Source: an uncultured Lachnospiraceae bacterium (GTDB lineage: Bacteria > Bacillota > Clostridia > Lachnospirales > Lachnospiraceae). From it: a DNA stretch of 55,517 nt. The notes beneath the pieces are model-generated. The model searched no databases, was not told the origin of the DNA, and saw only the letters and a list, made by a program, of their open reading frames with translations. Each line of letters opens with the position of its first letter. The stretch's first letter is position 1. The stretch is from the NCBI GenBank assembly GCA_951800685.1, contig CATOJY010000023.1, forward strand, positions 1 to 55,517, read 5' to 3'. Position numbers and translations under genes: made by a program. This document shows, one piece after another, positions 9,198 to 17,992 of the stretch.

Positions 9198-10394
9198 TAA
9201 CTCCAGCAGCTTGCTGGCCTCTCTCTGGTTATCCGTCTGCCTTCTCTCTGCGGCCGCATGCCTATAGCATGCCAATTTTTTTTGATCCTGTGCCATCTCC
9301 AGTATGTTCTTTGCTATATCCTGTGGGTTGAGCGCACAGATCTTCCCGTCCACCCCATCCTCTATTTGTTCCCTTACACCGCTATGCTCTGACACCAGCA
9401 TGGCACATCCTAGTATCTGCGCCTCTTCTATCGCAATACTCTTACCTTCGTAATAGGTTGTATGTACATACAGGTCACACTGCGCATAATAAGGATACGG
9501 ATTCTCCACCGTTCCTAAGAGAATAAAATCCTCTTCCAGTCCCAGCATTTGAATCTGTTCCTGTAGTTTTTTTCGGCTCTCGCCCTCTCCCAGAACATAC
9601 CACCGGAAGGCTCTGTCAGCAGCTTTTAAAATCTTCATAGCATCAATGGCTACGGGAAGCGCTTTTTGCGGAACCAGCCTTCCTACTGTCAAAATCCGAA
9701 ATCCATTATACCCATCTGAAAAGCCTCCCTCTTCTTCTGCCTTCCGCATAATCTTATCCCTGTTGATCAAATTATAGAACACGTCTGTACGATCGCGGCA
9801 TTCTGGATAAAAGGTGAGAAAACTTTCCTTTACACTTTCAGATACAGGGAAAATGCGATCGAACTCGATATAACAATCTTCATCCAGCTCTCTGCTGTAT
9901 CCCGCAAGTTCATAGTTGATATGGATAAAAGCCGCTTTTTTCCTGGCTTTCACATAAGAAGCCACATAATACGCAGATCCCCCCTCCAGATAAGCTACCG
10001 CGAGATCATATTCCTGCTCCAGCCTCTGTGCTCCATCCGAAAGAACCTTCCAGAGAAGTTTATCCTTTTGTATTTTCCCCTTTTTAGTCATCTCCCGCAG
10101 ATTCCTAACGATATATTTCATTCTTTTGCATATTGTTCCTCTGATGAACATACTTCTTATCACGGTCCTAATAAGCCGGATTTTCCCGGAATGATCAAGT
10201 ACCGAAATTGGAAAATACGTTGTATTTAATAAATGTACTTTATCTGGGATCTGGCCAATCAGCTCTCCTTGTCCAGTTAGTACGAACAAAGATACCTCGT
10301 ATTTCTCCGAGTCTATCTGATCAAACAACTCCAGGATTCCTCTTTCACCGCCGCCGATTCCCATGGTGTTGATCACAAACAGAATTTTTTTCAT
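9189..10394 (-). CDS. GT4-family glycosyltransferase
   Basis: This 401-residue GT-B fold enzyme opens with KILFVINTMGIGGGERG and carries the GT4 acceptor-side signature YYEGKSIAIEE (E-x7-E). It is probably cytosolic or membrane-associated and adds a sugar from a nucleotide sugar to a growing glycan; donor and acceptor are unknown. The start at 10394 is chosen because GGAGGATATC precedes it; a longer start seven codons upstream is unlikely. It is the last gene of the 19-gene exopolysaccharide locus. An AT-rich hairpin just before it may reduce its expression relative to upstream genes. Confidence 0.88.
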   Translation of the reverse strand: MKKILFVINTMGIGGGERGILELFDQIDSEKYEVSLFVLTGQGELIGQIPDKVHLLNTTYFPISVLDHSGKIRLIRTVIRSMFIRGTICKRMKYIVRNLREMTKKGKIQKDKLLWKVLSDGAQRLEQEYDLAVAYLEGGSAYYVASYVKARKKAAFIHINYELAGYSRELDEDCYIEFDRIFPVSESVKESFLTFYPECRDRTDVFYNLINRDKIMRKAEEEGGFSDGYNGFRILTVGRLVPQKALPVAIDAMKILKAADRAFRWYVLGEGESRKKLQEQIQMLGLEEDFILLGTVENPYPYYAQCDLYVHTTYYEGKSIAIEEAQILGCAMLVSEHSGVREQIEDGVDGKICALNPQDIAKNILEMAQDQKKLACYRHAAAERRQTDNQREASKLLELLK

Positions 10395-10440
10395 GATATC
10401 CTCCATGCACATCACAAGCCTGCTTGCGATACTGCTTAAA

Positions 10441-10469
10441 TAGAAAACTGAAAAATCTCTGATTTTTCA
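10441..10469 (-). terminator. Weak hairpin, possible internal attenuator
   Basis: On the minus strand TGAAAAATC pairs with GATTTTTCA around a 3-base loop, beginning at the stop codon of the preceding gene and followed by GTTTTCTATTT. The stem is AT-rich, so it may only partly terminate or may protect the 3' end. Confidence 0.35.
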
Positions 10470-12698
10470 ACCTAATCCTCCTGCAAGATTATAGGGTTCC
10501 TCTGTATCCTGTTTAAAATAGTAACAAACAAAATTGTCGTCCTCATAATATATTTTCAGTTCTGAAGGGTGCAGCTTTGCAAAATTCTGACACCACTGGT
10601 ATGCTTTTGATTCCATAGCAGTACGGCCCTTAGCATACGGTTCCCAGGCAGCGCCTGCGTAATCCTCCAGATTTTCTTCCGCTGCTTCTTCTGAGATTTC
10701 CGTTGCCTTGATCTGCGTATCTCCACTCTTTCCCAACCACGAAGGCCCATTGTAATAGTATACCTGATGGTATTCAATCGGCCTCTTCTCTACATAGATA
10801 AAAACATATTCCGTTGCAAGTGAATACTGCTTGCCCATACACTTCTCAAGAAACACTGGAATCTCTTCATGCTCCCCATAAAGAGCAAGTTGATGAATCT
10901 CCTCGTGTGGTGAAATTACTGTATAAGTGCCCTCTGGATATTCACTTATAATAGCTTCTGTCACTTCCACTGCTGCATCATATCGATTCAAGGAACAGGA
11001 TAAATAACTGTGAAAATTATCCTGGAAATGCATAAGCCCATATATACCGATTGCAAAAAGATAGGACAATCCCTGTAAAATATAATCTTTCCGAAACTGT
11101 GCTGCTACTGAAAAAAGGATGTCCACCGGCATCATCATCACGGCAAAGTTCATGAGAAATCCCTCTGCACAAAAACGATGTTCTGGAAGAAGCACCGGAA
11201 ATCCCAACCCTGGCTCCAGGATCGTGACGCAGAAAAACACCGATAGAAAAGAGAGCAGGATGATTGGCGGATACGCCTTGCCAATTCCCTTAAGACGGGC
11301 AGCGTCTTTTACTCTGTTTAAGACGCAGAATAAGATCATGCACACCGTAACCCAGAAGATCCTTCTCCCCCTTTCTGGTTTAAACATTCCCTGATATCCA
11401 TTTTGATACATTACTTTTATAAAATATTCTGTCTTTATGATACCTGACAGTAAGCGCTGCCCAACATAAGGCAATTTTTCTACAACCTCCAGATCTTCCT
11501 GTGTGAGGTCTAACGGCCCTCTGACAGATTCCACACCACTCTGCACACTCTCATGACTCATCCGCCCTGCATTGCTGCTCTCCATTTCACTCAAAGCCCA
11601 TCTGATCGATCCCTCGAATGGTATTCCGGAAAACAGCGCCCCCGCCATCGGCACGACCGCAATCATGCATCCACAGACCACGGAAACAAACAATGGAACA
11701 AAATACTCCACACGGAATATTTTTCTAATATAAAATACGGCAAAAGATGTACAGATCAGAAATGCCATAATCGTTGTAAAATAGTGGGACGCAATCGATG
11801 CCGCCAAGGCTAACAGCAACAGCAATAAATTTTCATCCCAGCAAAATCTTGACTTCTTTTCTTTTCTGACAACATGTCCTGCATATTTCATATAGCGTAT
11901 AAAAAAAGCAGCACACAAAAACTGGGTATGTAAACCAAATTCCATGGGAAGCGTGATCGGAAGGCGGTATATACTGTGCCCCCGCCCTCCGGCCAGATCA
12001 ATCATCATATATATAAGAAGTACAAAAATCGGCGAGTAACGCCAATGGAAGACTTCCCGCAATAGAATATACGCGGAAAGAAAAAACAGCATTAAGTGAA
12101 TACACTGGAAAAACAACATCATGCTATAAATCCGAATGCCAAACATTGCATACAGACAGTAGATAAAACAATGCATCGCCTCTGGATAAATTCCTCCAGG
12201 ATAGATGTTGCCTTCCACCAAGGCATTTACCCAGCCATGATGCTGATACACATCATAAATACTGTAGGAATGTATCTGAAATGCCCCATATGAGAAATAC
12301 ATCATCCCAAAGACCAGCACTGCTGACAATAAAATATACTCCCCGCTTCTTGCAGAAAATCCCTTCCACAATTCTTGCATCCACACGCGAAGTATCTCCC
12401 GTTTTCTCTCACGGTCAGCCTTCAGCAGCACACTGCCTGAACACATACGCAAAAACGCCCCGAAAAAAATTCCATAGAATATAACTGCGACCAGCCTCGT
12501 ATGTAGAATACCGAAAAGCCCTAATAGAAGGACTATCGTATTGACAATAAGGATCTGTGCCGTAACACAAAAACTAAAACGGTATGTTTTGGTCTTCCCT
12601 TTCAGATAATTTCCAAAAACAACAGAAGGCCAGACAAACATGAAAAAGAAATATCCAATAAATATTTTTACATATTCCATCAGCCAATAGGTATTCAC
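10467..12698 (-). CDS. Large polytopic membrane protein, paralog A
   Basis: The 743-residue protein has roughly ten or more hydrophobic segments and a soluble C-terminal part of about 140 residues. I do not recognise a named family with certainty. It is clearly paralogous to the protein at 22598-24988: both begin with WxMEYVK and share KTKTYRFSFCVT, the loop pattern YxHHxW...GIYPExMHCFIYC and a C-terminal IYYEDDxFVCYYF block. The acidic/His-rich first outer loop recalls GT-C glycosyltransferases that use lipid-phosphate sugars, and a polymerase or ligase role is also possible; this is inference. GTG at 12698 is the preferred start, as GAGGG precedes it and it aligns with the paralog. Confidence 0.75.
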   Translation of the reverse strand: MNTYWLMEYVKIFIGYFFFMFVWPSVVFGNYLKGKTKTYRFSFCVTAQILIVNTIVLLLGLFGILHTRLVAVIFYGIFFGAFLRMCSGSVLLKADRERKREILRVWMQELWKGFSARSGEYILLSAVLVFGMMYFSYGAFQIHSYSIYDVYQHHGWVNALVEGNIYPGGIYPEAMHCFIYCLYAMFGIRIYSMMLFFQCIHLMLFFLSAYILLREVFHWRYSPIFVLLIYMMIDLAGGRGHSIYRLPITLPMEFGLHTQFLCAAFFIRYMKYAGHVVRKEKKSRFCWDENLLLLLLALAASIASHYFTTIMAFLICTSFAVFYIRKIFRVEYFVPLFVSVVCGCMIAVVPMAGALFSGIPFEGSIRWALSEMESSNAGRMSHESVQSGVESVRGPLDLTQEDLEVVEKLPYVGQRLLSGIIKTEYFIKVMYQNGYQGMFKPERGRRIFWVTVCMILFCVLNRVKDAARLKGIGKAYPPIILLSFLSVFFCVTILEPGLGFPVLLPEHRFCAEGFLMNFAVMMMPVDILFSVAAQFRKDYILQGLSYLFAIGIYGLMHFQDNFHSYLSCSLNRYDAAVEVTEAIISEYPEGTYTVISPHEEIHQLALYGEHEEIPVFLEKCMGKQYSLATEYVFIYVEKRPIEYHQVYYYNGPSWLGKSGDTQIKATEISEEAAEENLEDYAGAAWEPYAKGRTAMESKAYQWCQNFAKLHPSELKIYYEDDNFVCYYFKQDTEEPYNLAGGLG

Positions 12699-12702
12699 TT
12701 TT

Positions 12703-13593
12703 TTACCCTCTTTTTTCATTTTTCAATCTTAAAGCCACATCTTTTATAGAATAATAAAACACACTCGGAAGATATAAGAAACAAGTCAAAACCGGAAATA
12801 CCGAATCCTCTATCATACGATGATCTTTTAACAGCCGTTTACTTCCTATATACAAAATTGTATCAAGAATCTTATATTTCAATTTCTTGTCTAATTTCAA
12901 CCGCTGCACAATATAAGCCTGATATCCACGGGGATTTTCACGAAAAATTTTGTTGCTGTTTCGCGTATATCCATCCTCCAAATACTCTGCTCTATAAAAA
13001 CTCTTATCTGTGATATACAGAGTCCCCTCTTGATCTAAACGATCATATAAATAAGATTCCTGTATAAATTTTTCACCCTCAAATGTCGGAAATTTATACT
13101 TTCTAATCAATGCTGTCCGGTAGACAAGCATGGCTTCCCCTCTCAAACCATACTTTCTATAAGCATCATATAAGGTACAATACTGCGTCTTATTGCCCCA
13201 ATACGCCATAGGCGTGCCATCTAACCGTTCTTTCAAAAATATCATGCCTACTTGATCCGAATGCTGCTTCCATAACAATAAAATGTCTGTAACTGCATTC
13301 GGTTTCAACACATCATCTGAATCTACGCAGGCAAACAACTCCATCCGCGCAAGTTCCCCTCCTCGGTTATGCGCCTGTGCCTTTCCTGCATTCTCTTGCC
13401 AGAAATAACGAATCCTTATCCTTCCCTCCTGCTTCCAGCATTCGATCAGGTTCCTCGTATCATCTGTTGATCCATCGTCTACGACCAGCCATTCAAATGC
13501 AGAATCTGTCTGCGCGCAAAGCGAGTGGTATAAAGCCGGCAGACAGTATGCCCGGTTATACGTAGGCGTAAAAATTGTAAGACCACGCTCCAT
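12703..13593 (-). CDS. GT2-family glycosyltransferase
   Basis: A 296-residue GT-A enzyme. The N-terminus is LTIFTPTYNRAYCLPALYHSL, the donor site has VDDGSTDDT near residue 40 and the metal-binding motif is CVDSDDV near residue 90. It probably acts on the cytosolic face of the membrane. The C-terminus ends in a hydrophobic stretch (FPVLTCFLYLPSVFYYSI) that may anchor it. GGGAGAG precedes the ATG. It lies 48 bases after the preceding GT4 gene and its stop is 4 bases before the GTG of the next gene. Sugar specificity cannot be told. Confidence 0.88.
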   Translation of the reverse strand: MERGLTIFTPTYNRAYCLPALYHSLCAQTDSAFEWLVVDDGSTDDTRNLIECWKQEGRIRIRYFWQENAGKAQAHNRGGELARMELFACVDSDDVLKPNAVTDILLLWKQHSDQVGMIFLKERLDGTPMAYWGNKTQYCTLYDAYRKYGLRGEAMLVYRTALIRKYKFPTFEGEKFIQESYLYDRLDQEGTLYITDKSFYRAEYLEDGYTRNSNKIFRENPRGYQAYIVQRLKLDKKLKYKILDTILYIGSKRLLKDHRMIEDSVFPVLTCFLYLPSVFYYSIKDVALRLKNEKRG

Positions 13594-13641
13594 TGCAGCT
13601 CTCCCATACTCTTTTCCGATAGATTCCGACCATCGCCTCCT

Positions 13642-14856
13642 CTAAGAACATGATATCTCATCCATCCATCTGTCAACAATTCGACTGATATCCAAATCTT
13701 TGCCTCTCTGTATACTTTGCTGTTTATAGTGCGTTCTTTTCCTATTGTCTCTCAGCAGCTTTACGATTGCTTCCGCCATTTTACTTTCTGCCCTCTCTAA
13801 AGGTTCATCGCCTTTATATTTCTTTCCACTGCATACCGGAACCAATATGCCGTATTCTTCTTCTGAGATATCCCTGGTTCTTTCACCCAATACGTCCAGA
13901 CCGGGCGCAAGGATTTCACGTACGCCAGTATGAACATCCGCCGCGATACATGGCACCCCACAACAAACCGCCTCAGCCAGCGCATTTGGATAGCCCTCTG
14001 ATAACGATGGCAGCACAAAAATATCCGCTACAGAATAATACCAAAACGGATTGTCACTATACCCTAAAAAAAGTATCTTTTCATTCAACCCATAGATCCC
14101 AGCTAATCCTGTTAAATATTCTTTTAACCTCCCATCTCCTACAACCAGCAATTTCGTTTCCGGTTCTTGTTTTACCACCTCCAAAAACGCCCTGATCAAA
14201 TGCCATTGCCCCTTTTCCTCAACCATGCGTCCCACAGTAAGAACTATCTTTTGACCTTCTTCACAAATCTTTCCGCTTGTTCCTTTCTTTGGCACTATTC
14301 GCATTCTCTCTTGTATAAAGGCAGTATCGCATCCGTTTATAATTGCTCTGATTCTATCTTCCGTCAGCTTCAATTTTCTTTTTACTTCTAATACAATTTC
14401 TTCTGAAACAGCTATGATCCTATCTGTCCGGCGATACAAGATTTTAATAAAAAAGAATAAAAATATTTTATTTACAAATCCGCCTCCATCGCCCACAATG
14501 TTACTGTGAATAGAAACAATCGTTTTCCCATATTTTTTCCCCGACAGAGCGTTTGCAATATTTGAACTGGGAAGAAAGCTAATACAGGCATCATACCGAT
14601 TTTTCTTTTTTATTTTTCTCAAATACAGCGTCTTTCTTACAATCTCACTAAGAAGATAGAGCACTGTCTTGTTTTCTCTGTACGCTGAAAGATCCAATGA
14701 TAATATATTTCCTCTATATGGATATTGAACAAACAATTTATTGTTTAACAAAATATCCACATGCCAATCCTCTGGAAAGTGAGTCACGATATTCGATAAT
14801 GTCCGTTCTGCCCCTCCTCCTTCCAAGGTTGAGATGATAAACAGAACACTGCTCAT
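13642..14856 (-). CDS. GT4-family glycosyltransferase
   Basis: A 404-residue GT-B enzyme starting SSVLFIISTLEGGGAERTL, with ILTVGRMVEEKGQ-like donor region and the E-x7-E motif LSEGYPNALAEA in the C-terminal half. This resembles capsule and O-antigen transferases that add hexoses or N-acetylhexosamines. GGAGGAAGGGGT precedes the ATG. Its start overlaps the stop of the preceding GT4 gene as ATGA, indicating translational coupling. Donor sugar unknown. Confidence 0.9.
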   Translation of the reverse strand: MSSVLFIISTLEGGGAERTLSNIVTHFPEDWHVDILLNNKLFVQYPYRGNILSLDLSAYRENKTVLYLLSEIVRKTLYLRKIKKKNRYDACISFLPSSNIANALSGKKYGKTIVSIHSNIVGDGGGFVNKIFLFFFIKILYRRTDRIIAVSEEIVLEVKRKLKLTEDRIRAIINGCDTAFIQERMRIVPKKGTSGKICEEGQKIVLTVGRMVEEKGQWHLIRAFLEVVKQEPETKLLVVGDGRLKEYLTGLAGIYGLNEKILFLGYSDNPFWYYSVADIFVLPSLSEGYPNALAEAVCCGVPCIAADVHTGVREILAPGLDVLGERTRDISEEEYGILVPVCSGKKYKGDEPLERAESKMAEAIVKLLRDNRKRTHYKQQSIQRGKDLDISRIVDRWMDEISCS

Positions 14857-15971
14857 ACCCCTTCCTCCCGTCCAGAATCACTTTTATTCCCAAACTTTTT
14901 ATACCAAACATCCAGATACCTGCGGACGATCCGCTCATCATCGAACTTCGCATAATACTTCTGTTTGATTTCCGGATAAGACTTTAAGGCCGCAGAAATA
15001 ACAGCTATACTCTCAGCCTGATCACTATCGTCTTTCGGATCAATCAGATACGCCGCTAATTCGTCCGTCAAGATCTCGCAAGGCCCATGCAGACAATCAG
15101 AAGACACAACTGGTGTTTTACAGCGCAATGCCTCTACTAAATTCAAAGAGAACCCCTCATATCTGGAACACGATAACAATAACGACGCATTGCTGATCCA
15201 CTGCTCTGTATTTCTCTGAAAACCAGGAAGAAAAACATACTTCTCCAACCTGCTTTTTGCAATTTCACTTTTCAGCTGCTTTTCCAACGGCCCTCTGCCT
15301 ATATAAACCAGATCATAATGATCATAGAATCCTCCTTCCCGGTACAATCTCAATGCACGTAAAGGATTCTTCTGCTCTACCAGCCGTCCCATAACAAGAA
15401 TATAAGGCCGTGAATGAGGTGAGGAAGGGCACTGTCCCCATCGTGACCCTATACTACCACATGGATTATAAATCGTCGTGACATTTTGCGGCCGTATCTT
15501 ATATCTGTCAACCAGCTCTTCTTCCAGCCCTTGCGATACTGTTACCAGTTGCTTCCCTTTCAGTACGATCTTCAAACATGCCATAGAAAGCCACTCTTTA
15601 CACCCAGCAGACATCCCCCACCTGTTATGCATAACATAAAGCGTTTCTTTCCTCTTTCTTGTCAAGGCTGCCAACAAATACGAAGGCTGCAAATGGGCCG
15701 TCACCAGTACGTACTCTTTTCCGGAAATAAAAGCATTTATCCTCGGCACAGCCCTAAAAATATGCATAAGAGTTCTCAATGGAGACGTCTTTGTACTGAT
15801 TCCGGCTGAAACAATGTGGATATAATCCGGAAGAGCATAATCCGGCAAGGCATCATAAATTGTTACAAAATCACTCTCTATTCCCAGCTTATGAAGTTGT
15901 ACAGCTAGGCTCAGACAAACTCTCTCTGCTCCTCCGCCCGCAAATGAATTTAAAAAAAATAATGCTCTCAA
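14853..15971 (-). CDS. GT4-family glycosyltransferase with TTG start
   Basis: The open frame extends upstream to 16142, but the extra 57 residues lie over the preceding gene and are not family-like. A TTG at 15971 follows AGGAGA with 6-base spacing and gives the normal GT4 start RALFFLNSFAGGGAERV, so I take it as the start (372 residues). The donor-site half carries YILVMGRLVEQKNP and the E-x7-E motif RYEGFSLNLVEA. It overlaps the next GT4 gene by ATGA. The two adjacent GT4 enzymes probably add successive sugars to the same intermediate; this is inference from order. Confidence 0.87.
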   Translation of the reverse strand: MRALFFLNSFAGGGAERVCLSLAVQLHKLGIESDFVTIYDALPDYALPDYIHIVSAGISTKTSPLRTLMHIFRAVPRINAFISGKEYVLVTAHLQPSYLLAALTRKRKETLYVMHNRWGMSAGCKEWLSMACLKIVLKGKQLVTVSQGLEEELVDRYKIRPQNVTTIYNPCGSIGSRWGQCPSSPHSRPYILVMGRLVEQKNPLRALRLYREGGFYDHYDLVYIGRGPLEKQLKSEIAKSRLEKYVFLPGFQRNTEQWISNASLLLSCSRYEGFSLNLVEALRCKTPVVSSDCLHGPCEILTDELAAYLIDPKDDSDQAESIAVISAALKSYPEIKQKYYAKFDDERIVRRYLDVWYKKFGNKSDSGREEGV

Positions 15972-15981
15972 TCGATCTCTC

Positions 15982-17007
15982 CTATTTGCCTCGTAGTTCA
16001 CGTGGAAGATCCAGGGTATGGTGATACCAGTGGAAAAAGTCTGCAATGAGTTTATAGAGCGGATAACATACACATCCAAGCTGAAACACCATCCTTCTGC
16101 ACCAATCCACCTGGGCATACAGCCGCGACTTCCTTTCCACATGAATCAGCTTCTCAACATACTCTATTAACCGTCCATCCTTGTTTCTCCTGCCCATTTC
16201 ATACCATAGTACAATCTCACACAGAAGAATCCATTCCGCATAGACAGCCCTTTCTGTCCGCCCCCTGTTTATTTCATGATCCCGCAGCTTTGTTTGTACT
16301 TCTAATCTGCTCTTACAGGATTCTATCGTATATTCCTTATCATGTTCCTTCTCCATCCTTCTATAAAAATACCATTTCCGAAATACTACTGTAACATCCG
16401 CTCCGTTAGCAATCATCTGATGGAGAAACAAAGTATCCTCGCCATGGGTAAGTTCTTCATCAAACCGTATTGAACCAATCGCTTCAGAAAGAATCATTTT
16501 CCCGCCAATCGCATCAAGCCGTAATCTAGGATGTGCAAAAGTTGATGGTTTCCTTGCCTGATCATGATTCAGGTAACAGCAATTTTTTCTGTGATCCGGT
16601 TCCATTTGGAAACTTGCTGGTTTCTGAAATTTACCTTTTCTCACATAACAAAACTCCGTCGTCGCTATGGCTGCTCTATTCTCCTCCTGCAGACTGTAAA
16701 GCGCCTCCAGAAGCTGGGGATGGATAAAATCATCACTGTCCAGAAAAAACAAATATTTTCCCTCTGCTGCATCAATACCTGCATTTCTAGCAGCGGACAC
16801 TCCCCTATGCTCTTGCCAGAGGACCCGTATTCTCTGATCGCCCTCGCACAGTCTTTCACAAAGATCTCCGCTGTTATCCTGCGATCCATCATTGATCAAA
16901 ATAATTTCAAAATCCCGGAAAGTTTGTTCCAAAACAGATGTGACGCAGTCACAAAGATATGCTTCCGTATTATAAACCGGGACAATCACCGAAATCTTTT
17001 TTTCCAT
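15982..17007 (-). CDS. GT2-family glycosyltransferase
   Basis: A 341-residue GT-A enzyme with KISVIVPVYNTEAYL, INDGSQDNSG and the metal site FLDSDDF. The start at 17007 is chosen because GGAG with 6-base spacing precedes this ATG; earlier ATGs in frame lie deeper in the upstream gene. It overlaps that gene by 22 bases. The C-terminal part is rich in aromatic residues and may be membrane-associated. Similar to EpsJ/WcaA-like capsule transferases; specificity unknown. Confidence 0.9.
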   Translation of the reverse strand: MEKKISVIVPVYNTEAYLCDCVTSVLEQTFRDFEIILINDGSQDNSGDLCERLCEGDQRIRVLWQEHRGVSAARNAGIDAAEGKYLFFLDSDDFIHPQLLEALYSLQEENRAAIATTEFCYVRKGKFQKPASFQMEPDHRKNCCYLNHDQARKPSTFAHPRLRLDAIGGKMILSEAIGSIRFDEELTHGEDTLFLHQMIANGADVTVVFRKWYFYRRMEKEHDKEYTIESCKSRLEVQTKLRDHEINRGRTERAVYAEWILLCEIVLWYEMGRRNKDGRLIEYVEKLIHVERKSRLYAQVDWCRRMVFQLGCVCYPLYKLIADFFHWYHHTLDLPRELRGK

Positions 17008-17981
17008 TGCACGCTCCATACTTTTATACCACTCCATAGAAGATCACGGAGTGCCTGATAAAATCCTTCTTTTTCATACCGCCTCATTTGGCATAAAGCC
17101 GCAATCACTTTGAATATCTCCCTGTATTTCACTGCCAGAAAATATCTCCGTCTGCTTTTCCAGTACATTATCCGACCGATGGATTCTTTGTCTTCTATAT
17201 GGCATAGCAAAGCAATCTCATCAATCAGCTTCTCATAATCCTGATATTTCTTTTTTTCCTCCTGCTCTGTCAATTCTGTTCTGGAATGGCTTCCTTGTCT
17301 GACACAGACTCCATAGAGTTGTTCAGGAATCGTCGGGCACTTATGGTAATACATAAAGGGTAACAGCATCTGGAAATTCTGCCCAACGTCATACTCAGGA
17401 ATATGCTTTTGAGGATAGATCTCAAAAAACTTCTCCGCCCTTAACATATAACACCCGCAGCACACAAATGTTTTAGATTCCAGAATATCCCAGAACAGAT
17501 CTTCTTTGGATAATTCGCCAGTACTTTCATCCGCTGGTACAATCTCCTGTGTCCGCTGATCGAAATAATATGCCAGGGACCTGACACATTGATACTGTGG
17601 ATTCTTCTGCAGAAATCTCACCCGCTTTTCTACAGATTCTTTCTCCAGCCGGTCATCACTGTCCGGCCAGATCAAATACTCTCCTGTCACATAAGGCAGT
17701 CCACAATTAATCGCTGCCGAAGCATTTCTATGAAGCGCTCTGACGATGCGGTAACCGTACCCCTTTGCCTGAAATCGCTTACGGTAGCTTTCCGCAATCC
17801 CAACAGTACCATCTGTCGATCCATCATCCACCAATATTATTTCGATCTGCGGATACGTCTGGCTCAAAACTGACTCCAACATTAGCTGCAGATGAGTTTC
17901 CCCGTTAAACACCGGAACCACCGCTGATACTCTGCCCTCTGCAAATTTTTGTTCTATCTCCTCCGATTTGAAACTACTCAT
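16986..17981 (-). CDS. GT2-family glycosyltransferase
   Basis: A 331-residue GT-A enzyme: VSAVVPVFNGETHLQ, VDDGSTDGT and WPDSDDR are the donor and metal motifs. Downstream it carries Cys pairs (FVCCGCYML) that are not catalytic in the family. CAGGGTAGAGC precedes the ATG and the gene begins 11 bases after the ABC transporter stop. It forms a tightly packed run with the following four transferases, so all probably build the same oligosaccharide. Confidence 0.89.
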   Translation of the reverse strand: MSSFKSEEIEQKFAEGRVSAVVPVFNGETHLQLMLESVLSQTYPQIEIILVDDGSTDGTVGIAESYRKRFQAKGYGYRIVRALHRNASAAINCGLPYVTGEYLIWPDSDDRLEKESVEKRVRFLQKNPQYQCVRSLAYYFDQRTQEIVPADESTGELSKEDLFWDILESKTFVCCGCYMLRAEKFFEIYPQKHIPEYDVGQNFQMLLPFMYYHKCPTIPEQLYGVCVRQGSHSRTELTEQEEKKKYQDYEKLIDEIALLCHIEDKESIGRIMYWKSRRRYFLAVKYREIFKVIAALCQMRRYEKEGFYQALRDLLWSGIKVWSVQWKKRFR

Positions 17982-17992
17982 GCTCTACCCTG

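Noticed and set aside
15972..16142. N-terminal extension of the GT4 gene
   Set aside because: The 57 residues are translated from the preceding gene's coding region, and a TTG with a strong ribosome site lies at the family start.
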